DNA of 13,854 bases from CAZYVA01 sp964650695 (GTDB taxonomy: Bacteria; Bacillota; Clostridia; Lachnospirales; Lachnospiraceae): assembly GCA_964650695.1 (NCBI GenBank), contig CAZYVA010000053.1, positions 1-13,854 of the forward strand, written 5' to 3'. The position numbers and the translations under genes are program-made. Shown one piece after another: positions 6,564 through 13,854 of the stretch. The notes under the pieces were generated by a model. It was not told where the DNA came from. It searched no databases and was given only the letters and a program-made list of their open reading frames with translations. The first letter of the stretch is position 1, and the number at the start of each line of letters is the position of its first letter.

Positions 6564-8436
6564 TATCCAGGAGGAACTGAAAAAGCTGCCGGGGAGCCCT
6601 GGGGTTTACCTGATGCACGACGAGACGGACGCGGTCATCTATGTCGGAAAGGCCGTCAGCCTGAAAAACAGGGTGCGGCAGTATTTCCAGGACAGCAGGA
6701 ATAAAGGCGCGAAAATCGAGCGGATGGTCGCGCATATACGGAGATTTGAGTACATCATCACGGATTCGGAACTGGAAGCGCTTGTACTGGAGTGCAACCT
6801 GATTAAGGAGCACCGTCCGAAGTACAATACCATGCTGATGGATGACAAGGCGTATCCATTCATCAAGGTGACGGTGGAGGAGGATTACCCAAGGGTCCTT
6901 CTGGTGCGGAAGATCGCGAAGGACCGGTCCCGTTACTTTGGCCCCTATACGAGCGTGGGCGCGGTCAAGGATACGATCGAGCTGATCAGGAAAATCTACA
7001 AGCTCAGGAACTGCCGGCGCAAGCTCCCAAGGGATACCGGCCTGGAGCGTCCATGCCTGAATTACCATATCCATCAATGCAGCGCCCCTTGCCAGGGGTA
7101 TATCTCAAAGGAAGAATACCGGAAATCGGTAGAAGAAGTATTGCGTTTTTTAAGCGGCAACTATGAACCCGTGTCCAAGAAGCTGGAACGGAAGATGCAG
7201 GAGGCCGCGGAAAAACTGGAGTTCGAGAAAGCCGCGGAGTACCGGGAACTGCTTTTCAGCGTCCAAAAGACCGCGCAGAAACAGAAAATCACGGATACCG
7301 CCGGGGACGACAGGGATGTGCTGGCGGCGGCCGCCGACGGCGAGGATGCCGTTGTGCAAGTGTTTTTTGTCCGGGACGGGCGGTTGATCGGCCGGGATCA
7401 TTTCTATCTCCGGATCGACAGGGAAGAGAGCCGGAAGGAGATCCTGTCCAGTTTTGTCAAACAGTTTTATGCCGGGACCCCATACATCCCTTCGGAACTG
7501 ATGCTCCCGGAGGAAATCGAGGATCAGCCTTTAGTGGAAGAATGGCTGACAAAAAAGCGCGGGCGCCGGGTGCGTCTGCGTGTCCCAAAGCGGGGGACAA
7601 AAGAAAAGCTTGTGGAGCTGGCGGGGCAGAATGCCCAGATGGCGCTGGACAGGGATAAGGAACGGATCAAACGGGAGGAAGGGCGCACCATCGGGGCCGT
7701 GAAAGAGATCGGGAAGCTTCTGGGCCTTGGGCGGATCGAGCGGATGGAAGCCTTTGATATCTCCAACACGAGCGGTTTTTCTTCTGTTGGCTCTATGGTT
7801 GTCTACGAACGCGGGAAGCCAAAGCGGAGTGATTACCGGAAGTTTAAGATCAAAGGTGTGCAGGGCCCGGACGATTATGCCAGCATGGAGGAAGTACTCA
7901 CAAGACGTTTTGAACACGGCTTGCGGGAGCGGGAGGAGGGCAAAGAAACGGGAGGTTTTACCGCGTTTCCGGATCTGATCTTGATGGATGGCGGAAAAGG
8001 GCAGGTAAACGCCGCCCTTGCAGCGCTGGGCAAGCTGCGCCTGTCGATCCCGGTCTGCGGCATGGTGAAAGATGACCATCACCGGACGCGGGGGCTGTAT
8101 TACCAAAATGTGGAACTGCCGATCGATAAAGATTCCGAAGGGTTCCGCCTGATCACCCGGATCCAGGACGAAGCGCACCGTTTTGCCATTACGTTCCACC
8201 GGCAGCTCCGGGGACAGAGCCAGGTTCATTCTGTACTGGATGATATACCGGGGGTGGGCCCGGCAAGGCGCAAGGATTTGATGCGCAGTTTTGAAAGCCT
8301 GGACGCACTCCGCGCCGCCTCCGTAGAAGAATTAAAAGCGCTCCCTTCCATGAATCAAAAATCAGCGGACGCGGTATACCGGTTTTTCCACGATCAATCC
8401 GGACATTCCTCTGCGGATGGATGTGCCGGGGCATGA
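6556..8436 (+). CDS. uvrC: Excinuclease ABC subunit C
   Basis: UvrC makes the two incisions flanking a DNA lesion after UvrA/UvrB recognition in nucleotide excision repair. The 626-residue protein begins MFDIQEELKKLP, the usual family start. It has a GIY-YIG nuclease domain (PGVYLM 15-20, YVGKA 29-33) for the 3' cut and four cysteines, C153, C167, C175 and C179, spaced like the iron-sulfur ligands reported for E. coli UvrC. A UVR/UvrB-binding helix pair follows at about 203-238. The RNase H-like nuclease for the 5' cut has Asp401 in FDISNTSG, Asp478 in LMDGGKGQ and DEAHRFA (538-544). Helix-hairpin-helix motifs occupy about 557-610. The start overlaps the ftsH stop by 8 bp; GAGGAG lies unusually close to the ATG, so coupled translation is likely. 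An in-frame ATG at 6529 is less likely by homology. Confidence 0.97.
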   Translation: MFDIQEELKKLPGSPGVYLMHDETDAVIYVGKAVSLKNRVRQYFQDSRNKGAKIERMVAHIRRFEYIITDSELEALVLECNLIKEHRPKYNTMLMDDKAYPFIKVTVEEDYPRVLLVRKIAKDRSRYFGPYTSVGAVKDTIELIRKIYKLRNCRRKLPRDTGLERPCLNYHIHQCSAPCQGYISKEEYRKSVEEVLRFLSGNYEPVSKKLERKMQEAAEKLEFEKAAEYRELLFSVQKTAQKQKITDTAGDDRDVLAAAADGEDAVVQVFFVRDGRLIGRDHFYLRIDREESRKEILSSFVKQFYAGTPYIPSELMLPEEIEDQPLVEEWLTKKRGRRVRLRVPKRGTKEKLVELAGQNAQMALDRDKERIKREEGRTIGAVKEIGKLLGLGRIERMEAFDISNTSGFSSVGSMVVYERGKPKRSDYRKFKIKGVQGPDDYASMEEVLTRRFEHGLREREEGKETGGFTAFPDLILMDGGKGQVNAALAALGKLRLSIPVCGMVKDDHHRTRGLYYQNVELPIDKDSEGFRLITRIQDEAHRFAITFHRQLRGQSQVHSVLDDIPGVGPARRKDLMRSFESLDALRAASVEELKALPSMNQKSADAVYRFFHDQSGHSSADGCAGA

Positions 8437-8460
8437 AAGGAGGCATAGGACGAGATTACC

Positions 8461-9423
8461 ATGAATGGGGTTAGTTTGCGAAAAATTATTGAAAAAATGA
8501 ACTTAAAAGTATTGACAACGGAACTGGACCTGTCCGACAAGCAGATCAAAACATCGGAAGTCAACCGTCCAGCCTTGCAGTTGTCAGGGTTTTTCGAGCA
8601 TTTTGCTTCCGAGCGGATCCAAATCATCGGCCATGTCGAATACTCCTATCTGGAGACCATGGAAAACAGCCGGAGAAAGCAGATCTATAAGGAACTCCTT
8701 TCTTACGGCATCCCTTGCCTGATTTTCTGCCAGGATCTTCAGCCGGATGCTATGCTCCTGGACCTGGCCGCCAGGGCGGACGTGCCGGTGTTCGGCACGG
8801 AGCAGCCAACATCCCAGTTCATGTCGGAGATTATCCGCTGGCTGAATGTGGAGCTGGCGCCCTGTATTTCTATCCATGGAGTCCTGGTGGACGTATACGG
8901 GGTCGGCGTACTGATCACAGGGGAAAGCGGCATCGGCAAAAGCGAGGCGGCGCTGGAACTGATCAAGCGGGGACACAGGCTTGTCAGCGATGATGTGGTG
9001 GAGATCCGAAAGGTCAGCGATGAGACGCTGGTAGGCCGGGCGCCGGATATCACGAAGCATTTTATTGAGCTTCGCGGGATTGGGATCATCGATGTGAAAA
9101 ACCTTTTCGGCGTGCTAAGCGTCCGGGAAACCCAGGGGATCGAACTTGTCATCACCCTGGAAGAGTGGGATAAAGAAAAAGAATACGACCGGCTTGGCCT
9201 GGAAGAGCAGTACACGGAATTCCTGGGCAATAAAGTGGTCTGCAATATCCTTCCGATCCGGCCGGGCCGAAACGTCGCGCTGATCGTTGAGACGGCCGCC
9301 ATCAACCACAGGCAGAAAAGCATGGGTTATAACGCCGCGCAGGAGCTGTACCGCAGGGTACAGGAAAACCTGGCGAAGAAACCATTCACAGAAGATAGAG
9401 ACGGACAGGAGAGAGGAAAATGA
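8461..9423 (+). CDS. hprK: HPr kinase/phosphorylase
   Basis: This bifunctional cytosolic enzyme phosphorylates Ser46 of HPr (and Crh if present) with ATP or pyrophosphate and removes the phosphate when glycolytic intermediates fall. HPr(Ser-P) with CcpA drives carbon catabolite control in low-GC Gram-positives. The 320-residue length is typical. The N-terminal domain contains VNRPALQLSGFF (34-45). The catalytic domain has His139, the P-loop GESGIGKS (154-161), the SDD motif with Asp177/Asp178 (176-178), the family signature ELRGIGIIDVKNLFG (203-217) and RPGRN (267-271). The ATG at 8461 is the first possible ATG, because TAG 8446-8448 is in frame upstream. The nearest perfect Shine-Dalgarno (8436-8443) is 17 nt away, and a weaker AGGACGAG lies closer. 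The stop overlaps the glk start as ATGA. Confidence 0.97.
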   Translation: MNGVSLRKIIEKMNLKVLTTELDLSDKQIKTSEVNRPALQLSGFFEHFASERIQIIGHVEYSYLETMENSRRKQIYKELLSYGIPCLIFCQDLQPDAMLLDLAARADVPVFGTEQPTSQFMSEIIRWLNVELAPCISIHGVLVDVYGVGVLITGESGIGKSEAALELIKRGHRLVSDDVVEIRKVSDETLVGRAPDITKHFIELRGIGIIDVKNLFGVLSVRETQGIELVITLEEWDKEKEYDRLGLEEQYTEFLGNKVVCNILPIRPGRNVALIVETAAINHRQKSMGYNAAQELYRRVQENLAKKPFTEDRDGQERGK

Positions 9424-10373
9424 AATATTGTTTTGGCGTGGACGTCGGGGGGACGACGGTTAAAATGGGCCTGCTCCAGGCGGACGGGACGATGGTGGAA
9501 AAGTGGGAGATCCCGACCCATACGGAAAATTATGGGGAGAAGATCCTTTCAGACATTGCGGGTTCCTTAGAAGAAAAGCGGAAAGCGCATGGGATCAAAA
9601 CAGAAAAGATCATTGGGGTTGGGATCGGCGTACCGGCCCCGGTAAAGCCAGACGGGATCGTGCAGAATACCGCGAACCTTGGCTGGGGATACAGGGAGGT
9701 GAAGCGGGAATTAGAGGAAATGACCGGTTTTACCGTAAAAGTGGGGAACGATGCAAATATGGCGGCCCTTGGAGAAATGTGGATGGGGGCCGGGAAAGGG
9801 CAGAGGGACTTGATCATGGTAACGCTTGGCACGGGTGTCGGCGGCGGCGTCATCGTAGATGGGCGTCCCATAGCGGGAAGCCATGGGGCGGGCGGCGAGA
9901 TCGGGCATATCTGCGTCAATTACACGGAGGAAGATACCTGCGGCTGCGGAAACCGGGGTTGCCTGGAGCAGTATGCATCCGCAACCGGGATTGCAAGGCT
10001 CGCCCGGATGCGGCTTGTGAAAAACGAGGACGCATCGGCCCTGCGGAAGTGCCCCATCGATGAAATCAGCGCAAAAACGGTTTTTGACGCATTAAAACAC
10101 GGGGATAAGCTCGCGGAGGAAGTGGTGGAGGAATTTGGCAGATATTTAGGGTACGCCATGGCGAACATCGCGGTCGTGACAGATCCGGCAGTCATTGTCA
10201 TCGGCGGCGGCGTCTCAAAGGCCGGTGAGATCCTTCTTAGCTACATTGAAAAAAACTACCGGGAGAAAGCTTTTTTCACAGGCAAGCAGACCAAATTCAT
10301 CCTGGCGGAGCTGGGGAATGACGCCGGGATCTACGGGTGTGCTAAGATGGCGCTGGAAGACGGTGCGGCCTAA
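9420..10373 (+). CDS. glk: ROK-family glucokinase
   Basis: Predicted to phosphorylate glucose to glucose-6-phosphate with ATP, feeding sugar taken up without the PTS or released from oligosaccharides into glycolysis. The 317-residue ROK protein has phosphate loop DVGGTTVK (8-15), catalytic Asp111 in GNDAN, adenosine/phosphate motif LGTGVGGGV (136-144), and the ROK zinc site His163 plus Cys174, Cys176 and Cys181 in CGCGNRGCLEQ. Lack of an N-terminal helix-turn-helix argues for a kinase rather than a ROK repressor. It overlaps hprK by 4 bp (ATGA) with AGGAGAGAGG just upstream, so the two are probably translationally coupled. Its 3' end overlaps the convergent yigZ by 32 bp. Glucose specificity is likely from the signature but not proven; other hexoses are possible. 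Confidence 0.93.
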   Translation: MKYCFGVDVGGTTVKMGLLQADGTMVEKWEIPTHTENYGEKILSDIAGSLEEKRKAHGIKTEKIIGVGIGVPAPVKPDGIVQNTANLGWGYREVKRELEEMTGFTVKVGNDANMAALGEMWMGAGKGQRDLIMVTLGTGVGGGVIVDGRPIAGSHGAGGEIGHICVNYTEEDTCGCGNRGCLEQYASATGIARLARMRLVKNEDASALRKCPIDEISAKTVFDALKHGDKLAEEVVEEFGRYLGYAMANIAVVTDPAVIVIGGGVSKAGEILLSYIEKNYREKAFFTGKQTKFILAELGNDAGIYGCAKMALEDGAA

Positions 10374-11022
10374 GGATCTCCTGTGTCCGGCCATCCATTT
10401 TTATAAACCAGCATTCTCCGGATTCCGTCAGCCGGGCCTGTCCGTTTGTGGCTTCGGTGATTTCATCTTTTAAGGAGGGGAGCTGGCTGCAGGCAACGCA
10501 GACGTGGAGGACTGCTTCGTCCGTATAGTCCGTGCCGGAAGGAACGATGCCGCGTTTCGCAAGCAGATATTGTATTTTCCCAAGCCCGGTATAGCTGGTA
10601 AGGATTTCCAATTTGACGCCGTGGATCTCCGGGAGGATGACGGAGGCGGCAAGCCCCGCTTTCGCGGCGGAGGAATAGGCGCGGACAAGTCCCCCCGTCC
10701 CTAGCAGCGTGCCTCCGAAATAGCGCGTCACGACAATGATGCCATTGTGTATCCCGGCCCCGGCCAGCGCTTCTAAAATCGGCTTTCCTGCAGTCCCGCC
10801 CGGTTCCCCGTCGTCGCTGCAGCGGACCCATTCGTTTTGCCCCCCGATCCGGCAGGCAAAGCAATGATGCCGGGCATTCCAGTGCTTTTTCCGCACGGAT
10901 TCCAGGAACGCAAGCGCGTCCTCTTCGGAGGCGGCGGGGGAGGTCTGCGCGATGAACCGCGATTTTTTCTCCACCACTTCCGCTTCCCCGCCCTGATAAA
11001 TCATCCGAATCTCTTCCTCCAT
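10342..11022 (-). CDS. YigZ/IMPACT-family protein (UPF0029 with DUF1949 domain)
   Basis: This 226-residue protein belongs to the conserved YigZ/IMPACT family. Its biochemical role in bacteria is not established; eukaryotic IMPACT binds the GCN1 translational-stress factor, and a nucleic-acid or ribosome-related role is often suggested. The N-terminal UPF0029 domain has EKKSRFIA (18-25), ARHHCFA (50-56), SDDGEPGGTAGKPIL (69-83) and VVTRYFGGTLLGTGG (97-111). The smaller C-terminal ferredoxin-like DUF1949 domain occupies about 136-200. AGGAGG lies 8 nt before the chosen ATG. Met7 is a second possible start with its own GGAGGAAGAG. The last residues (RPHRLPAPS) are read on the opposite strand inside the glk 3' end, forming a 32-bp tail-to-tail overlap. 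It is monocistronic here and divergent from the PBP gene. Confidence 0.93.
   Translation of the reverse strand: MEEEIRMIYQGGEAEVVEKKSRFIAQTSPAASEEDALAFLESVRKKHWNARHHCFACRIGGQNEWVRCSDDGEPGGTAGKPILEALAGAGIHNGIIVVTRYFGGTLLGTGGLVRAYSSAAKAGLAASVILPEIHGVKLEILTSYTGLGKIQYLLAKRGIVPSGTDYTDEAVLHVCVACSQLPSLKDEITEATNGQARLTESGECWFIKMDGRTQEILRPHRLPAPS
10367..10402 (+). terminator. Candidate terminator after glk
   Basis: GGCC (10367-10370) and GGCC (10389-10392) can pair around an inner GGA/TCC helix (10374-10376 and 10386-10388). ATCCA and five T (10398-10402) follow. The stem has a bulge and overlaps both the glk stop and yigZ coding sequence, so the call is weak. Confidence 0.3.
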
Positions 11023-11122
11023 AGCCCAATCCTCCTCATTTTCGTCCGGACAGTTCCGAAATCGGACCCTAAACGATACAATATGGTCCCTTCCACTATA
11101 CCTGATTTCTTAAAATTTTCCT

Positions 11123-11144
11123 AGTAAAATGTGAAGATTTTACT
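11123..11144. promoter_or_regulatory. Perfect inverted repeat, candidate operator
   Basis: AGTAAAAT and ATTTTACT form a perfect 8-bp dyad around a 6-bp centre (GTGAAG). It lies just upstream of the PBP promoter -35 region and about 25 bp upstream of the possible yigZ -10. TTT follows on the plus strand, but an AT-only stem ahead of both promoters fits a protein-binding site better than a terminator. I recognise no specific regulator. Confidence 0.5.
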
Positions 11145-11151
11145 TTTCGCC

Positions 11152-11180
11152 TTTATTTTAAACGGCTTGTTTGCTATAAT
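11152..11180 (+). promoter_or_regulatory. PBP gene promoter (extended -10, sigma-A type)
   Basis: A perfect TATAAT (11175-11180) is preceded by TGC, giving the extended -10 element TGnTATAAT. The -35 at 17-bp spacing is a weak TTTATT (11152-11157), set in AT-rich DNA that could act as an UP element. The predicted start near 11187 leaves a leader of about 130 nt. Confidence 0.8.
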
Positions 11181-11186
11181 GTGCAC

Positions 11187-11316
11187 GACAGCAATGGACT
11201 TGCGGTGTACCGGCGGATCCGTTTTACCGCAGGCGTCTGTCACAGAAAAGCAGGAATCCACCCGGTAAAGCGCCGGGAAGTCGGTTTCATCTATGATTAA
11301 GGGGAGACAGAATTTC
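11187..11316 (+). promoter_or_regulatory. Long structured 5' leader of the PBP mRNA
   Basis: The leader can form GCGGT/ACCGC (11202-11206 with 11226-11230) and CCCGG/CCGGG (11261-11265 with 11273-11277). Alternatively TTTACCG (11223-11229) pairs with CGGTAAA (11263-11269), which excludes both. No U-tract follows. The ribosome-binding site GGGGAG (11301-11306) is 10 nt before ATG. It matches no riboswitch class I can recognise by eye. Confidence 0.4.
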
Positions 11317-13854
11317 ATGAATTATGGTAAAAGAAAAGCCATCCAGCAGCATAAAAGGATAGCGTCAAAATCCGCTATGCAAGGGAAGCGGATCGGGATC
11401 CGTTTTTTGAAGGCTCTTATTATTCTTGTCATTGCAGCCGGTGTAGCTGGCGTAGCGGCCGCCGGTATGTTCTGTAAAAAGATCATTGACGGGGCGCCGG
11501 ATATTTCCGCGGCTGATGTGAAGCCGCAGGGCTATACGACTTTTGTCTACGCGGACGATGGGGAGACGCAGATCGAGCAGTTTGTTGCTTCTGGCTCCAA
11601 CCGTGTCTACAAATCCATCAGCGAGATGCCGGAATACCTACAGCATGCGTTTGTCGCGATCGAGGATGAGCGTTTTTACGAGCATAACGGCATTGACATG
11701 CAGGGCATCTTACGCGCCGCGGTCGCGACCCTGCAGGGGCGGACCCAGGGCGCCAGCACATTGACGCAGCAATTGATCAAAAACAATATTTTCCCGAATT
11801 TTACGCAGGAAGAGACTTTTTACGACAAGCTTCAGAGGAAGATCCAGGAGCAGTACCTGGCAGTCCAGATTGAAAAGCAGATGAGTAAGGATGAAATCCT
11901 GGAAGCCTACCTGAATACCATCAACCTTGGGCAGAACTGCCTGGGGGTGCAGGCGGCCGCTGTACGGTATTTTAATAAAGACGTCTCGGAGCTTACCCTG
12001 TCGGAATGCGCGGTGCTTGCCGGTATCACCCAAAGCCCATCCAACCTAAACCCCGTCACAAACCCGGAGAAGAACAGTGAAAGGCGGGATAAGGTGCTTG
12101 ACAATATGCTGGATCAAGGGTATATCACACAGGCGGATCATGACGAGGCGGAAGCGGATGATGTGTACGCCCGTATCCAGCAGACGAACAGTACAGCCGA
12201 AAAGGAATCGCCGTATTCTTATTTTGTGGATGCTTTGAGCGACCAGGTCCTGGAAGATCTGCAGGATCAGCTTGGCTACAGCGAGTCGCAGGCGTACAAT
12301 GCGCTTTACAGCGGAGGGCTGAGCATCTATACAACACAGGACATGGACATCCAGGCCATCTGTGACGAAGAGATGAATGATGAGGACAATTATCCCTATA
12401 ATGTGACATACGGGCTGGACTACGCATTGACCGTGACCCGTGCGGACGGAAGTATTGACAACTATGGCTCCGGGCATATCAAAAACTATGTGAAGAAAAA
12501 ATACGGGAACAGCCAAGGGCTCCTGTATTCCAGTAAAGACGAAGCGAAAAAAATGATCAAAGAGTGGAAAAAGACCATTGCCAAAGACGGGGATGTTTAC
12601 GACCAGGTGTACCATCTTTCCCCGCAGCCGCAGGCTTCCGTCACCATTATCGACCAGACGAACGGGCAGATCAAAGCCATGGTAGGCGGACGAGGCAAAA
12701 AGTCTGGAAGTATGAGCCTGAACCGCGCATACAAAGGGGCCAAGCGCCAGCCGGGTTCCACGTTCAAGATACTGGCGGCTTATGCGCCTGCGATCGACGC
12801 CTGCGATAAGAATCTGTCAACGATCGTGCGCGATGAACCTTATGAGACGGAAAATGGAAAGAAAATCCAGAATGCAAGCAGCAGCTACAAAGGGAACGTG
12901 ACATACCGGACGGCCATCGCCAACTCTATCAATGTCTGCGCGGTGAAGGTCAGTGAAGAGATCACGGAGGAACTGGGGTTTGAATATGTAGAAAAGTTCG
13001 GGATCACTACGCTGGTCGATAATAAAGAGATCAACGGGAAGGTTTATACCGATATTACCCCAACGCTGGCTCTGGGCGGACTGACAGACGGCGTCTACAA
13101 TTACCAGCTCTGCGCTGCTTATGCAAGTATCGCGAATGCCGGTATCTACAATAAACCAACCATGTACACGAAGATCCTCGACCATGATGGGAACCTGCTG
13201 CTGGATGGGGCGGGCGAGACACACAGGGTCATCGAGGAAAATACGGCGGCCCAGTTAGTGAGCGCCCTACAGACGGTGGTTGAGGAAGGGACAGGCGTGA
13301 GCGCACAATTGGACAATATGGCCGTGGCAGGGAAAACAGGCACGACAACATCCAATAAAGATGTATGGTTTGTCGGGTTCACGCCCTACTATACGTGCGC
13401 GGTATGGGGCGGCTATGATGACAATAAGGAGCTTGGGAGCGATACGGCTTTCCGGTTCCGTATCTGGACCGGCATTATGGAGCGTGTCCATGAAAACCTG
13501 GAATATATGGATTTTGATATCCTTTCCGGCCTGGAAGAGGTGTCCATTTGTGAGGAAACCGGGCTGCTCGCCCGTTCCGGCTGCCCTGCGGTGAAAGAAT
13601 ACCTTCTGGCTGACCAGATCCCGGATGAATACTGCAGCGGGCATGGTTATTCGTATCATGATTATGACTATAGTGACGACGTCAGTGATGATGACAGCGA
13701 TGAGGAAGAGTCTGAGGATGACGGGTCCGAGGAAGATATAACCGGCGGCACGACGGGCGGCGATACGACGGGCGGCACAACGGGCGGCGATACAACCGGC
13801 GGTACGACCGGCGGCACGACCGGCGGCACGACGGGCGGCGATACGCCCGGCGGC
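11317..13854 (+). CDS. Class A penicillin-binding protein (PBP1-type), 3' end outside window
   Basis: This bifunctional peptidoglycan synthase polymerises lipid II and cross-links stem peptides outside the membrane. The 846 residues seen are open to the window edge. A basic cytoplasmic tail is followed by one transmembrane helix (about 33-53). The GT51 glycosyltransferase domain has catalytic Glu116 in EDERFYEHNG and QGASTLTQQL (144-153). The transpeptidase has nucleophile Ser481 in GSTFK with Lys484, SIN (537-539) and KTGT (673-676). Two conserved cysteines lie near the domain end (GCPAV, EYCSGH). An acidic Ser/Asp/Glu tail (about 786-807) and a Thr/Gly repeat tail follow. The start at 11317 has a GGGGAG site 10 nt upstream, and the protein begins MNYGKRKA. 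It is transcribed from its own promoter, divergent from yigZ. Beta-lactams would target Ser481. Which PBP1 paralogue it is cannot be told here. Confidence 0.96.
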   Translation, partial: MNYGKRKAIQQHKRIASKSAMQGKRIGIRFLKALIILVIAAGVAGVAAAGMFCKKIIDGAPDISAADVKPQGYTTFVYADDGETQIEQFVASGSNRVYKSISEMPEYLQHAFVAIEDERFYEHNGIDMQGILRAAVATLQGRTQGASTLTQQLIKNNIFPNFTQEETFYDKLQRKIQEQYLAVQIEKQMSKDEILEAYLNTINLGQNCLGVQAAAVRYFNKDVSELTLSECAVLAGITQSPSNLNPVTNPEKNSERRDKVLDNMLDQGYITQADHDEAEADDVYARIQQTNSTAEKESPYSYFVDALSDQVLEDLQDQLGYSESQAYNALYSGGLSIYTTQDMDIQAICDEEMNDEDNYPYNVTYGLDYALTVTRADGSIDNYGSGHIKNYVKKKYGNSQGLLYSSKDEAKKMIKEWKKTIAKDGDVYDQVYHLSPQPQASVTIIDQTNGQIKAMVGGRGKKSGSMSLNRAYKGAKRQPGSTFKILAAYAPAIDACDKNLSTIVRDEPYETENGKKIQNASSSYKGNVTYRTAIANSINVCAVKVSEEITEELGFEYVEKFGITTLVDNKEINGKVYTDITPTLALGGLTDGVYNYQLCAAYASIANAGIYNKPTMYTKILDHDGNLLLDGAGETHRVIEENTAAQLVSALQTVVEEGTGVSAQLDNMAVAGKTGTTTSNKDVWFVGFTPYYTCAVWGGYDDNKELGSDTAFRFRIWTGIMERVHENLEYMDFDILSGLEEVSICEETGLLARSGCPAVKEYLLADQIPDEYCSGHGYSYHDYDYSDDVSDDDSDEEESEDDGSEEDITGGTTGGDTTGGTTGGDTTGGTTGGTTGGTTGGDTPGG
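13741..13854 (+). repeat. 12/15-bp tandem repeat encoding a Thr/Gly tail
   Basis: From 13741 to the window end the PBP gene encodes alternating TTGG and DTTGG units, about nine in all, ending in a DTPGG variant. DNA units are 12 or 15 bp variants of ACGACGGGCGGC, so length change would stay in frame. The array runs off the window and its full copy number is unknown. It would form a flexible extracellular tail. Confidence 0.9.

Larger units (their letters stand above)
11023..11316. other. Divergent control region between yigZ and the PBP gene
   Basis: This 294-bp gap contains no gene that I can support. The left part is AT-rich and holds a possible minus-strand -10 for yigZ, TATAGT at 11095-11100, without a clear -35. 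The middle has a perfect dyad at 11123-11144 and the right part the PBP promoter and a structured leader, each listed separately. Confidence 0.6.

Noticed and set aside
9503..10063. 186-codon plus-strand ORF overlapping glk
   Set aside because: It is an out-of-frame shadow, rich in Arg/Gly, while the glk frame carries all ROK motifs.
13741..13854. CRISPR-like array at the window end
   Set aside because: The units are 12-15 bp with no unique spacers and lie in frame within a PBP gene, so this is a coding minisatellite.

Overview
The window looks like chromosomal DNA of a Gram-positive Clostridia member, most probably Lachnospiraceae-like. The evidence is a bifunctional HPr kinase/phosphorylase (HPrK), a clostridial-type UvrC and FtsH, a ROK glucokinase, strong AGGAGG ribosome-binding sites, sigma-A-type promoters and a moderately high GC content. 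This placement is inferred from protein character only; no rRNA or tRNA is present. I see no insertion sequence, phage gene, CRISPR array or RNA gene.

Layout. (1) 1-244 (+): the 3' end of an ArsR/SmtB-type metal-sensing repressor. (2) 253-2547 (-): a 764-residue surface lipoprotein with a tannase/feruloyl-esterase-like alpha/beta-hydrolase fold, ending 8 bp from the repressor's stop. (3) 2548-2839: a 292-bp gap with a candidate terminator for pyrG, a 22-bp-period direct repeat and an in-frame stretch resembling a response-regulator phosphoacceptor motif. (4) 2840-4441 (-): pyrG, CTP synthase. (5) 4442-4625: a divergent promoter region with back-to-back sigma-A promoters and a hairpin in the pyrG leader. 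(6) 4626-10373 (+): a tight four-gene run, ftsH-uvrC-hprK-glk, with overlapping or nearly abutting ends. (7) 10342-11022 (-): a YigZ/IMPACT-family protein that overlaps the end of glk tail to tail by 32 bp. (8) 11023-11316: a second divergent control region with a perfect 8-bp dyad, an extended -10 promoter and a potentially switchable leader. (9) 11317 to the window end (+): a class A penicillin-binding protein, cut off inside a Thr/Gly repeat tail.

How the genes work together. Most of the window is housekeeping: membrane protein quality control (FtsH), nucleotide excision repair (UvrC), CTP supply (PyrG) and peptidoglycan polymerisation (PBP1-type). The hprK-glk pair is the clearest functional link. 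Glucokinase makes glucose-6-phosphate from unphosphorylated glucose, while HPrK reads glycolytic state and phosphorylates HPr to drive carbon catabolite control. The lipoprotein esterase is the most accessory-like gene and fits a gut or plant-polymer lifestyle.

I do not see convincing evidence of an undescribed multi-gene system. The best leads are local: the large esterase with its low-complexity insert, the response-regulator-like fragment upstream of it, the structured PBP leader with competing helices, the dyad in the PBP/yigZ control region and the repeat tail of the PBP.
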